Of a stretch of 64,000 nt of DNA, positions 12,479 through 23,556 are shown piece after piece. Each line of letters opens with the position of its first letter. Within the stretch, counting starts at the first letter, position 1. A program made the translations under genes and the position numbers. The DNA is from Escallonia rubra (Eukaryota > Streptophyta > Magnoliopsida > Escalloniales > Escalloniaceae). The stretch lies in contig JAVXUO010001846.1 in assembly GCA_033065855.1 (NCBI GenBank), positions 1 through 64,000 on the forward strand. Reading direction: 5' to 3'. The notes below the pieces were generated by a model that worked only from the letters and a program-made list of their open reading frames with translations, made no database searches and was not told where the DNA came from.

Positions 12479-13870
12479 ATGGACAGGATACGGGCTATTT
12501 GTGGTCGGGTTGGACGCGGAGCTGCTTCCTCCCCGGTGGGACCTACCTTGTCATTGCCTACTGATGACGAGGCACGGAGTGATCGCGAACAGCAGATGGG
12601 GCCCCAGCCGCAGCCGCAGCCGTCTCCATCGCCGTCGCCCCAGCCCGACGCAGATTCATCCCACACACGCGTTGATTCTTCTTCTTCCGTGGGTTCTACC
12701 ACATGTATAGTTGATAACGGTGTCTAGGACATTTTTGCTAGCCTTATATTTAAAGTATATTTGAACTGTATTAATGTATGTGTTTTGTAGGATCTCGATG
12801 AGGCCATGGTCCGACACGCGGGGTACGTATCTATCCCTAGTACGTATCGACCCCTAGTGTAAACAGAGAGTTACGCTCACCCCAGAGGGCCTGCAAGTAA
12901 GAAAAAATCATATCATGCCTTATATTTAAAATTTTGGGGTGTTAATTTATATTTGAACTGTATTAATTTATTTATTTACTTATTTGGCAGGATCCTGGAG
13001 AATCAGGCGAGGACAAAGATCGGCGTTCTTGTGAAGGGCCGATTCTTCGAGCCACGCTTGTACTGGAAGGACTGGGATGTCGCTGCGAGGGAGTCCCTAT
13101 GGGAGGAGTGACTGGTACGGTGAAGTATTGTTTTTCAGCGATAGTATTTGTTTAATTAGAGTTTGTTTTCTGTAATTAATTTTTGTTATTGAATGCCTTA
13201 CAGGAGGGGTTCATGTTTGACTCGCCTGAGCAGCAAGCACTGGGGACAGGGCGATGGCTCCAGGACGCAAGGGACAGGGCGAAGAAGATGCTGCTCGAGG
13301 GTGCCCCGATGATAGAGATGACGAGATATCCCCCACATTGGATATCTCCGACTGTATGGACGACGATGATAGATCGGTGGGCTGCGAATCTAGTTTGGGA
13401 CGCCAAGAGTAAGAGCGGGGTGGAGAACAGACAGAACAAAGATCCGACGCACACGGGGGGTCGCTGCCACACGACATTGTCCGACACAAGAATGCAGTCG
13501 AGCACCCGGATCTGGAGGAAGACGAGGTCGTAGCTCTGACATATAATCAGATGCACATACGGAAGAAGGACAAGGACGAGGCGCACCGGGCAGGCGACTA
13601 TATTTCAGATATTGCCCGGCGTATCGATGTGAGTCAATTTGTTTTAGTTGTTAATTTTTTGTCTTTCTATCCTCAATATTTGTTACGTTAATTAATGCCC
13701 TAACATATCTTTATATCACTGTTTTTGCAGGCCTCGTATGAACAGCTTAGGGGGTCCGAGGAGTAGTTCGGATAGCCATCAGCGTCCACTAGTACGGCTG
13801 TGAGTACTGGGGCGTTGAAGCAATGGTTGTATACGCCAGAAGTCGTCAATCGACCGAAAGGCCGCATACG
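12479..13870 (+). pseudogene. CACTA second gene (Ptta/En/Spm, Transposase_24 type), copy a
   Basis: First exon at 12479-12727 encodes a Pro/Gln/Ser-rich segment (PQPQPQPSPSPSPQPDAD). Short exons follow, each introduced by a TTGTAG, GGCAG or TTACAG acceptor near 12791, 12991 and 13204. The main exon has YPPHWISPTVW, DRWAANLVWDAKSKSGVENR and DPTHTGG, the W..KS..NR....HTGG signature of Transposase_24, the TNPA-like DNA-binding partner of En/Spm elements. A frame change near GGRCHTT disrupts this copy, and its last exon has a stop (gaggagtag, about 13758). Nearly the whole block is repeated directly downstream. Confidence 0.7.
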
Positions 13871-15243
13871 GTGTTTTGTTCATTTTCGCTAGCCTTATAT
13901 TTGAACTGTATTAATGTCTGTGTTTTGTAGGATCTCGACGAGGCTGTGGTCCGACACGCGGGGTACTCATCGACCCCCAGCGTAAACAAAGAGTTACGCT
14001 CACGCAGGAGGGCCTGTAAGTACTAAAAATATCACCTCATGCCTTATATTTAAAATTTTGGGATGCTGATTTATATTTGAACTGTATTAATTAATTTAAT
14101 TGCTTCTTTGGCAGGATCCTGGAGAATATGGCGAGGACGAAGATCGGCGTTCTTGTGAAGGGCCGATTCTTCGAGCCACGCCTGTACTTGAAGGACTCGG
14201 ATGCCGCTGCGAGGGAGGCCCTATGGGAGGAGTGGCTGGTACGGTGACGTATTTTTTTTAGCATTAGTAAATGTTAAATTACAATTTGTTTTATGTTGTT
14301 AATTTGTGTTATTAAATGCCTTACAGGAGGGGTTCATGTTTGACACACCTTAGGAGCAGGTACTGGGGCAACAGGCTTTTTTTGCCTACATCGGCAAGAA
14401 TTACCGCCGATGGCTCCACGATGCACGGGACCGGGCGAAGAAGGCGCTGCCCGCGGGTGCCCCGATGACGGACATGACGAGATATCCCCCACATTGGATA
14501 TCTCACCGTGTATGGGGGGAGATGATAGATCGGTGGGCTGCGGATCCAGGTTGGAACGCCAAGAGTAAAAGCGGGGCTGAGAACAGACAGAACAGAGATC
14601 TGACGCACACGGGGGAGTCGGTGCCACACGACATCGTCCGACACATGAACGCGGTCGACCACCCGGATCTGGAGAAGGATGAGGTCATAGCTCTGACCTA
14701 TACTCAGACGCACGTGCGGAAGAAGGACAAGGACGAGACGCACCGGGCGGGCGACTATATTTCAGATATTGCCCGGCGGATCGATGTGAGTCAATTTATT
14801 TAAGTTGTTAAAGTTTTTGCTTTCTATCCTCAATGTCCCTTTCGTTAATTAATGCCCTAACATATCGTTTAACCACTATTTTTGCAGGCCTCGTATGAAC
14901 ATCTAAGGGGGTCTGAGTAGCAGTCTGGACAGCCATCAGCGTCCACTAGTACAGCTGCGAGTACTAGGGGTTGAAGCGATGGCTGGATACGCCGAAGGTC
15001 GTGAATCGGCCGAAAGGCCGCATACGCAGCCTGCCTAGCACGACTACTCGTGCCGTGATAGGAGCGTCCTCACCCCCTGCTGCCCCTCCACAGACACCAG
15101 CTCCTCGTCCTCAGTTGGACCACGAGGAGATCCAGTGCATTGCTACAGTGGTGGTGAGGATGATCAGGGAGCAGGGCGCTGCTGGACAGGCCGAGTCGGC
15201 CCCGGATCAGCACGATCCAGATCCGGGACTCGGGAACCCCTGA
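13871..15243 (+). pseudogene. CACTA second gene, tandem-duplicated copy b with C-terminal exon
   Basis: Repeats the exon-intron order of copy a with a period of about 1150 bp: exons near 13931, 14116, 14324 and 14888. The main exon holds RYPPHWISHRVWGEMIDRW, KSKSGAENRQNRDLTHTG, VPHDIVRHMNAVDHPDLE and IALTYTQTHVRKKDKDETHR, with the Transposase_24 core in frame. A TAG at about 14344 lies early in this exon; another stop and frame change lie in the small exon near 14918. The last open stretch (14971-15243) is Pro/Ala-rich and ends with a short helical-looking segment (EEIQCIATVVVRMIREQ). Confidence 0.7.
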
Positions 15244-15474
15244 TGAGCCCCTTCCCGTGCCCGTTCCTAGCTCCCCCCCCCCCTCCAGTCCCCGCGCCCG
15301 GCTTGTACTCTTCTCCCCTCTCTTAACCGGTTGTATCCCGTTCCCGGCTTGTACATATGAGTTTTTTCTATAATAAATATTTTTTATAATTGATTATATA
15401 TATTTCTTTCTGTATTGAGTATTGCGCTTTGTTGTTGAGAATTGAAAATTGTATACAGGTCTGGGTAATTGAAA

Positions 15475-15895
15475 AATAAAAAAAATTAAAAAAAAAATTT
15501 GACTTTTGGCGACGGATTAATTCCGTAGCTAAAAGTATTCCTACAATCAGTTATTTAGCGACGGAATATTCCGTCGCTAAATAAGTTGTTTAGCGACGGA
15601 ATATTTCGTTGCTAAAATATTTAATCCGTCGCTAATTTAACAAAAAAGAAAATAAATTAAAATTCTAAAAATATAATTAGCGACAGAATATCCGTCGCTA
15701 ATGAAAAATAAATCCATCGGTAAAAATGACATATTTAGCGACGGATTTAAAAATTCCGTTGCTAAACTATTAGTGACGGATTTTTATACAAGGGATTTTT
15801 AGCGACGGTGAATCCGTCGCTAATTCTTTTAGCGACGGATTTTGGGCTTTTAGCGACGGATTTCTCCGTCTCTAAAAGCCTGTTTTCTTGTAGTG
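15475..15895 (+). repeat. CACTA 3' subterminal repeats and terminus
   Basis: About ten copies of tagcgacgga/tccgtcgctaa in direct and inverted orientation, many paired as short palindromes (gcgacggaatattccgtcgc), ending at CTTGTAGTG. Typical CACTA subterminal protein-binding region. The 230 bp before it (15244-15474) is AT-rich trailer with no gene. Confidence 0.85.
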
Positions 15896-17180
15896 ATGTT
15901 GCTATCTTTAAAGGTAGGCAAATATTATTTTGATAGGTTCCTTATTCCTAAATTTACTTGAATTGGCGGGAACTATGTTAGGGCAATATTAATAAGCCTT
16001 GTTTAATCTCAAAACTAATTCCAAAACTCTAGGTAAACGATATGCTCATATATTAGGATTTGATTTGATTTGATTATTGTATCCTTAAAATCAACTCTCT
16101 CATATGAAGTTAAAGATACATATCTAAAACATGCAATAACATATGAGGTTTAGAAGGGAAAAAAGGTGATGTAACAGTTAATGTAAATCTAGTATAATTG
16201 AACATGCGTAGACATATTCATTCACATCACACACCGGCCTTTTAACAAATTACGTATCAAAATATATAATTTTGGTAAACAAATTATAGGTAATTTGTTT
16301 TTCTTGGATAAAACCTCCCGACAAAAAATTATAAGTTAAAACGTAAGGGCAGATGATATTTAGAAGAAAATGATACAACCAATTCAAATGATTCTTAGTT
16401 ACTACCTTTCAGAAAATTATAGCCTTCATAGTGCTATAATGTATCCCTGTAGTTCTACAAAACTTATGGTAAACAAATAATTTTTATAAAGACCTAATGA
16501 CCAATAAAATGAGTCTTTTATTTGCACTTAATTAATTTTCATGAGAAATAAGACTAATTTATAAATTTTAGACGAATTAGATGTATTAAAACTTAATTAT
16601 GACTACATTGGATTTGATTATAGCCATGAGTGATGATTATTGTGTGAATTCAATAGCAGTTGTGTGATTAACTCTCGCCTTATAAAATATTAGTCTACTA
16701 TAAGGATAATTCTTATACTTTGCAAGCTCATTTGTAGTTATATGTATAACCTTACGAATGTTGGTGCATAAAGGTTGCATTATACTGTGAAAAATAAGTA
16801 TCAATGAGAAAATATTGTCAAATACATTTGGTGATATGAGAACTAGTCACGGAAGATCGACAAAAAATAAATTCAACACTCCTAAATATGGACACAACAT
16901 CTTTATTAATCGAGCGTCACATATTACAACTACTAAAGAAAGACACATATGAAAGTACTGGATGTCGTCCAGTTAATAAACTCATTTTGGCAAAAGATAT
17001 ATTAATTTTTCGAAAGTAATAAGGTATATACTTATAAGTCCTCAAATTCAAAATGCAATTTAATTCATTTTAGATTTCAACTTAATAACTATAATAACCT
17101 CAAGACTTATGCAGCACCTTAAAAACTCTCTCAAGCTATAGAACAAAATATGAACTAGCATTTGTAATTGGAAAGGAATA
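15896..17180. other. AT-rich intergenic sequence, nothing recognised
   Basis: No long open frame, no repeat array and no transposon end seen on either strand. Confidence 0.6.
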
Positions 17181-18720
17181 TGTGATTTGCTATTTAGCTC
17201 TACATGTTACTAGTATGACTATTCTACACTTATGTTCCCAACTTACTTTGGTCGCCACCAAGGGTCCCTTTTTGCCCGACACATCACACATTCAACGCGC
17301 ACCAGGGATCCCCTTTTGCGTGACACATCCCATATTCAACGCGACTTTGGCGCCACCAAGACTTATAAAAAGGTGCAAAAGCAGACTGCGTTCGACTCCC
17401 ACCTTAAGGGGGTCGGCCACCTCTCTTGATCGGGTTGGGGGGGGGGGGGGGGCCGGCCACCTCCCTTGACGGTGGGGCTCGCGACCACTTTTTCCATCAC
17501 TTATTCGATCACCATGTCTGCAATGCTCACCCATCACCCGAGACCGTACGACGCTTGTACGTCGCCACCTCGATGATCGTTGCTCGCAGCGGCGAGCCGA
17601 CTCCACGTCACCCGTGGTTGCGTACCGTCTTCGCAACACCTGCTATCACCCGCACGCTGACTTTTCAGAGCTCATCACCCGCGGTTTTGCATTGTCTTCA
17701 CGGTCGCACGCTGTCTCTGCGATGCCCGCCGTCGCCCTCACGCCGACTCCACGACACCAGTCGCTCGTGCCCGTGCACCATCTCCAACACTCCGCCGAGC
17801 CCATGCGTCGCGCTACTGATAAAATCGCGCCCCCTGACTCTCTGTCACATTACCATGCTCCTCACGTTGGTCCATCATTTCACCAACTATGCAGACCTTG
17901 CCTTGGTCATGGAATATGCTTCGATCCACTCCCCGGAGTGTGCAGTATCCTGCTGGGATAGGTGACTCCTCTAGGACACTATCTCTGCTAGGGAGCTTTT
18001 CAACTCCCCTTCTGCCAGGTAGACGGCTCCTCCGGGATGCTACCTTGACGCACTCCGAGTGCTCTGGCACAAGGACTTAATCGTAGGGATAGGTGACTTC
18101 TTTGGGATGCTACCTTGACGCGCTCCGAGTGCTTCAGCACAAGGACTTACCCGCAGGGATAGGCTCGCTCTCTAACACACTATTTCTGCCAGGGAGCTCC
18201 AAGTGCTCCGGCACGAAGACCCCCTTATGCCTGGTAGACGGCTCCTCCGGGATGCTACCTCGGCTTACGGAATAGGCGAATCCTCTGGGACACTATCTCT
18301 GCCAGGGTGTCTGCGTGATTGGCATACGTGCTCCGGCACTGGGGGCTTGCGTGGCACCCCTAAGGACTATGATCCTCGAGTCACTCTAAGACATGAGCAG
18401 GTCATCGGAAGGCATCGCGCTTAGTTCGCCTGGCAGTTGGGCGTCAGGTCTTCCTTACTGCTATGCGGGACAGGCCTCGTGAATATGCGATTCAACAGTC
18501 CGTGGATCACCGGCAGCTGTGCACCTCTTGGCGAAGTGTCACTTCCGGGGAGCGCCACGTGTCGGTTGATGACATCATCATCTCAACCTTTATAAATAGG
18601 GGTCTTGAGAATTCATTTGGAGGAATTTTGAACATATATATAACTCATATTTTACTTTTTTACTCTAGAATTCTAAAGAAAGAAATATATGGGACCTTGA
18701 CTTTGGACCTAAGTATTGGA
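17181..18720 (+). mobile_element. GC-rich LTR-like block with internal repeats
   Basis: Contrasts sharply with its AT-rich surroundings. Contains a 17-19 nt G run near 17436, short direct repeats (17270-17340), and modular direct repeats at 17957-18310 (ggataggtgactcctc, gacggctcctccgggatgct, gagtgctc.ggcacaagga). It ends in a promoter-like stretch: CCACGTGTCGG, ATGACATCATCATCTC, then TTTATAAATAGGGG at about 18591. The CACGTGTC-TGACATCATCATC-TATAAATAGG order resembles LTRs of plant Ty3 (Tat-type) elements. No coding part is attached and ends are not defined, so the call is tentative. The open frame at 17426-17965 is likely non-coding. Confidence 0.35.
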
Positions 18721-20039
18721 TTGTGACTATCATCGTGTATTCACCATGCGCCATCGCCCTCGCAGCACTGCCACCCTCAGGCTTTGTTTGGGAAGTCCAT
18801 GGTTTCTGCCTTTGCTCCATCCTTGCTGTGTCCCATATCACTCTACTTGGCATCTGACTCGGACTGCATTCTTTGTGACACCTCCACATCTTTGGCATCA
18901 ACTTCTAAGTGCTAAATCACTATTAATTTGAAATACTACTTGACGATATAAAATAAAAGTTATAAAAAGAAATTAAATGCAAACACACATCATGCATATG
19001 CAATTATCCCATAGCAATAGCATGATAGTCTAATCAAGCCTTCAATCGTGATAGTGTAGGAGACGACACAATGCATGGTCTGTTGTGCATTAGCGATTCC
19101 TAGAAAACATTGATTGATGAAGATGATAAAAGGGATTATGATATTTTTTTATTTCAAATATGAAAAACTTTTAACCTAACTTTCACATGCAGAGATGCAA
19201 AAATAAAATCAAAATATTTGAATGGCAAAAAGAAAACCAAAATTAGATGGGTGAGAGCTAAGGTACTAGGTTTTGAAAGGCTAAAATTTGCATTACTAAA
19301 GAATCCAAATAGTGGATTCTTCGTAGGTTATTTGAAGCTGTTATAAATGACTTACCCTAACTAATATCTCTAATGAGGCTTATGTTCTACATAAATTTGT
19401 AGAAAATAGGACTAATATAAGTGAAATTCTTTTAACCTCAATCTAGATGAGACGCTAATACTTATGCACATAGACAACGAATTATTTTTGGGAATACTAT
19501 GAAATGGGGGACTAAAAATGCGTGAAGTTCATTGAATGTTGCTCCATGCACCAAATGTGGTCCTAGTAATTCAAGTTGAAAAAAACTCCTATAATAAATA
19601 TTTGGCCTTAGGGGTGTGGGTGTGTGTGTGGGTGTGGGTGTTTTGAAGGATCAGGGAGAGGGAGCGTCGGGGGAGGGGGTACATAAATTTTGTGGTAATC
19701 GAATGCATTTAATGGTTTTTGTTTTTTCCTTTTAAGGTAAAGCAATATACTAAAGGATTCACGAAGTGTTATTGTTTAAACTAACCCAGTAACCCGAACG
19801 AAGCTGCAAATGATATTTTACTACAGTCACCTATATATTTTTTTTTTATCAAAGTCAAGTAGAAGATCTCGATCTGTCCTGATAACAAGAAAGCTCGTAG
19901 GAACTTATTTTTTTTTTTTCCAGTTCTAAGAAATTTGAAGCCATTGATATTTTATCAAATACCAGTTTAAAAAATATGAAGATTCCTATTTGTCGCCTGA
20001 ATAAAAATTATCAATACATCTGTAAGTATGTCAAAATGA
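18721..20039. other. Intergenic sequence, nothing recognised
   Basis: AT-rich with a short GT-rich tract near 19616-19642. No gene, repeat array or element end recognised. Confidence 0.55.
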
Positions 20040-20980
20040 GTGGGGGGAATTCCTGCAATGTATATGTACATTGGTTACTAAACAGCGTCAATCACGGTAA
20101 TAGAAATGTCATGTAACTTTAGTGTAAAGAGCAGGGCAAGATCTGCTCAACCTTTTGGTGCCAACTACCAAGGGTGGATACATTGGCCGTTTTCTTGGGG
20201 TGGCCAAAGTTTACCTTCTTGCAAAAACAAGTTGAGCTTTCCTAACTTTGACATAACTGCTATTTCTTTCCAAAGCTTTCCCTGGCTTTTATAGAACTGC
20301 TATGTTTTCGTTTCACTTGTGGAAAACTTGATGGCAACACTCTATTGGAATTAAATACTTTCAACCCAAGAACTTTCAGCGGAAATAGTACAATATAATT
20401 CACGAAAATTGGATTATAGTCATAGATTTCCTTTATGAGTCTGCTTGAATAAATGGAGCCGGAAAAATTTTGGCTGCTATCCGGGTTGAAGGAATCTTTC
20501 TCCTACCCCCTATATAGCGACAATTAATAATATCTAAATGTTTCTAGTGAATTTTATTTATTGAGGATAAAAAAGTGATGTTGATAATTGTCGCTGAAAG
20601 TATTAGAAGAAAAGTCACTAGAAACATTTAGTGACTATTAATTGTCACTATACACGGTGTTACAACTCGGTTAGGAGGCAAAGTTTATTTTCGAAGGATT
20701 TTATCACGAGTCACTGAAAATGACTGCAAAGAAAAGCTCCCGCTCCCTACCCCCTCCCCCATTCTTCCTCCATGACTCTCTATTGTGTAGCAAGTTGTAC
20801 TTCCTACCTCATATCTATGAGTAGTAAGGGACCCGGGACATACGAGGTGGACACTCAATAGATCAAAAACATGAATCAAATGATTCTTCTTTACTTTACG
20901 AATCTAATCTTGGTTCATTTATATTTTGCGGGATGAGAAAATATGTGACAATAGTGATATTTAGTCGTTCATGCAAATAG
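20040..20980 (+). repeat. Upstream block of MLP duplication, unit 1
   Basis: Patchy similarity to 43060-43899 upstream of the second MLP gene, for example 'gttttcttggggtggc', 'gaattttatcatga.g.ca', 'gtcgttcatgc' and the 'ttcctccatggct' neighbourhood. Similarity stops near 20980. A foldback (20513-20655) is present in this unit and missing from the other. Confidence 0.6.
20513..20655. mobile_element. Foldback (MITE-like) insertion
   Basis: Two arms of about 43 bp in inverted orientation: left opens 'tatagcgacaattaataata' with 'ctaaatgtttctagtga'; right reads 'tcactagaaacatttag' and 'actattaattgtcactata'. The arms differ at a few bases. The homologous spot upstream of the second MLP gene (near 43500) lacks it, so it is an insertion specific to this unit. 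The family is not certain. Confidence 0.65.
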
Positions 20981-22054
20981 TACAAAAATTATCTATGTCA
21001 TAAAACTCTCCAAAATATTTATTTATGCTCACGAAGTGCAAATTTTTTTTTTAATATTTATGCATTATTCGTATTTTTGTGGGACCACAAATGTACCATA
21101 AAAATACTCACAAATAGCCCAAAAATGAGAGATAAAATTTAGAAGATGATTAACAGTAAATTCAACCTTAATATACCTTATGGATTTAAAGGAAAAAAAT
21201 ATGTGTGTATAAAACAAAATTTTAAATCTAATTTTTATAGAAAAAGTCATTTAAAATTAAACAGAACACATACAGAGTGTATAAAGGTAAATTTAACACC
21301 TCAGAAAAAACATTTGGGCCAAGCTGGAGTTTCACTCGCCGGCGGTGACAAAACGTCAACCAAAATATATCCCTCACGCGCCTCTACACCCAGTCGTGCG
21401 AGTTGGGCAGCATCTAGGGTTTTCTGGCAGGCACGTGAAAAGCACGCGCGCGTGGGGAGCGTGGATGAAGCTCGGCGCGTAGGCGTGGGCGCGTGGCGAG
21501 TGGGCGCGTTGCAGTAGGCTTGGCTGGCGCGTGAAGGTGGGTGGCGGCGTGGCTTGGCGCACGTGGGCTTCTCGTTTGGCGCGTGGCGTGCGTCTGTTAC
21601 TGTTCATCTTCTTCATTAGAAAAACCCTAATTTTCACAGCAGCCGCCATGCCGCGAGCAACTTCTGAATGCCATATCTCTCTCGTTTTTAAGCCAAATAA
21701 TACGTATGATATATCGTTGGAAAGCTTATGTGGCATAGATTAATTATATTTCAACCGATTATGATAAAAACATAATACAATGCTCCGAATTTGAGTCCCA
21801 AAACTAGAAAAAATTACAGTTTTCTTAAAAAATAAAATTATGATTTCTAACAAATCATGCATCCAATAATCACGAAAATTTATGGAGTTCATCCAGGAGA
21901 ACAAAAGCATATAATTAATTTTCAGAAAAAACATACTCAATAAATTTCAAATTTTTGTAATGGGTCTTGATCGTGTATTCGGAAAAAATCGCAACATGCA
22001 CATTATACTAGCATGTTAAAGGCGAATCAACAAGTAATCATGCTATGATACCAA
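20981..22054 (-). other. Non-coding stretch, possibly internal part of a minus-strand LTR element
   Basis: Lies directly inside the LTR-like sequence at 22055-22631. Next to the LTR edge it reads, on the minus strand, TTGGTATCATAGC, a plausible primer-binding site. The rest is non-coding, with a GCGC-rich tract at 21370-21600. No gag or pol domain and no second LTR were recognised, so this would be a heavily reduced element. Confidence 0.35.
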
Positions 22055-22631
22055 TGTTGAAATGATTTAATGCGCTTGCCACATAACATAATGGGCTCGG
22101 AAACACATCGTACAAAGTTTCCAAAAATTTCGACATAGGATCCTTGTTGTTACGAGCCTCCAACACACTTGATCTTTATCGTAGGTACAAAAACGGCTAC
22201 TAGATTCGAGTTCTACGTTCACGAACCAAATGCTAGAACTTGGTGATTGCTCTAGAGAGAGTGTTAGAGAGAGAGAGAGAACTTATTGTCTTTGATTTAT
22301 TGCTATGACTTGTGATTTATTGGGATATCTCTAGCCTTTATATAGAGATACAATTAGAGACTGACTTTACCTCAAACTCTTAGAAGATAAAAATGTATTT
22401 ACCTCAAACACTTAGGAGATAAATATTGTATTTATCTCAAACACTTAGGAGATAAATATTGTATTTATTTCAAACACTTAGGAAATAAATATTGTATTTA
22501 TTTCAAACACTTAGGAGATAAATATCATCTAATTAACTATAATTATCCAGACTAACAAATACACATTATCTATTAGTGGGCGGATAATGGGTCCACTGAC
22601 CCAATTTATTTATAGTATCCTACTCCCAGCA
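22055..22631 (-). mobile_element. LTR (minus orientation) immediately upstream of MLP gene 1
   Basis: 577 bp bounded by TGTTGAAATG and CTCCCAGCA on the plus strand (TG...CA). On the minus strand it contains a TATA-like TATATAAAGG (near 22335), a CT-rich leader, and ends at ...TTCAACA followed by TTGGTATCATAGC, a primer-site-like sequence. The layout fits a copia-type or TRIM-like LTR. The terminus lies only about 10 bp upstream of the TATA box of MLP gene 1. Confidence 0.5.
22373..22528. repeat. 33-bp tandem repeat inside the LTR
   Basis: Nearly five head-to-tail copies of a 33-bp unit around 'caaacacttaggagataa', with small substitutions, placed upstream of the minus-strand TATA box, i.e. 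in the would-be U3 region. Confidence 0.85.
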
Positions 22632-22640
22632 TGCATCTGT

Positions 22641-22649
22641 TATATAAGG
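22641..22649 (+). promoter_or_regulatory. TATA box of MLP gene 1
   Basis: TATATAAGG about 100 bp before the ATG at 22750. The corresponding position of gene 2 reads 'gctatgtatcacc' and has no such box. Confidence 0.55.
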
Positions 22650-23556
22650 GGCCATTGTGCCCAGTGTTTTTCCCATCTATTGCTACCAAGTCTTTCCCTG
22701 CATAGTTCCCCAACATCTTTTCATCGCGTTGTTGTTAGAGATCGAGGAGATGGGTCTAACTGGTAAGCTGGTCTCCCAAACAGAGATCAAGTGTGAGGGG
22801 GATGTGATGCATGAATTCTGGGGATCGAAACCGCACCACATCTCCAACATCAGCCCCGATAACATACAGGGTTGTGCTTTGCATCAAGGTGAATGGGGAA
22901 CTGCTGGCTCAATCATTTTCTGGAACTATGTCCTTGGTAAGGCAACAGTTTTACTCCAAAGCTGATTATCGTTACATAACTTTAATGTCAACCTAAGAGA
23001 TTGCTTTAAGTTAGGTCAATGTCTTGTTGAAAATTTCCCCGAAATTCATGAATTTTATGCGTAGTTACAGTTAGCAGTGTACAAACCTGGCTACTACTTT
23101 CCAGCTTCACTTTACGTCATGCATGTGTCACGTCAGAAGTTAAAGGCAAGCATGGATTTCAAGACAACAGAAATTTCTTAAATTCTAGCTAAGTGGCGTT
23201 TGATCATATGGCTGCTACTTGCAACTTTCTGCACTTCTTGGTCAGTCAACGTACTTCTGTGTATGCAAGTACAGTTATAGCAACATTAGTGAAACTTGGG
23301 AGAACTTTCTTTTTTATGCACTCCCATGCGATTTGGCTCAATGAACACAGGTGAAAACCATTTTAATTCTTTTTGTTTTTCACAGTTTTAAAAATTGATC
23401 ATGTCCTTTTAGAAGTAATTTTCACTTGCCAACATTTTTTCTTCGTTTTTAAGGTTATACATTTGTGTATTTACTAATGTTGGTATTAAACCACATGCAG
23501 ACGGGAAAGCAGAGGTTACTAAACAGATCATAGAAGCCATAGACATGGAAAACAAG

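Larger units (their letters stand above)
3673..15895 (+). mobile_element. CACTA (En/Spm) DNA transposon, copy 1, decayed
   Basis: Left terminus CACTACAAAAAAATGC at 3673; right terminus ends TTTTCTTGTAGTG at 15895 (reverse complement CACTACAAGAAAA). Both ends carry subterminal GCGACGGA-type repeats. In between lie a leader exon, repeat blocks, a TNP2 transposase with DUF4218 and DUF4216, and a second gene of Ptta/En/Spm type: the standard two-gene layout of plant CACTA elements. The 3-bp flanks do not match (TCT left, ATG right) and the two termini differ beyond about 8 bp, so one end may have been replaced or the borders may belong to two related insertions. A sister copy starts at 57107. The transposase gene is clearly broken, so the element cannot act by itself. 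Confidence 0.75.

Noticed and set aside
17426-17965. 179-codon open frame in GC-rich block
   Set aside because: Includes a poly-Gly start from the G run; no recognisable family; another frame over the same bases is equally open.
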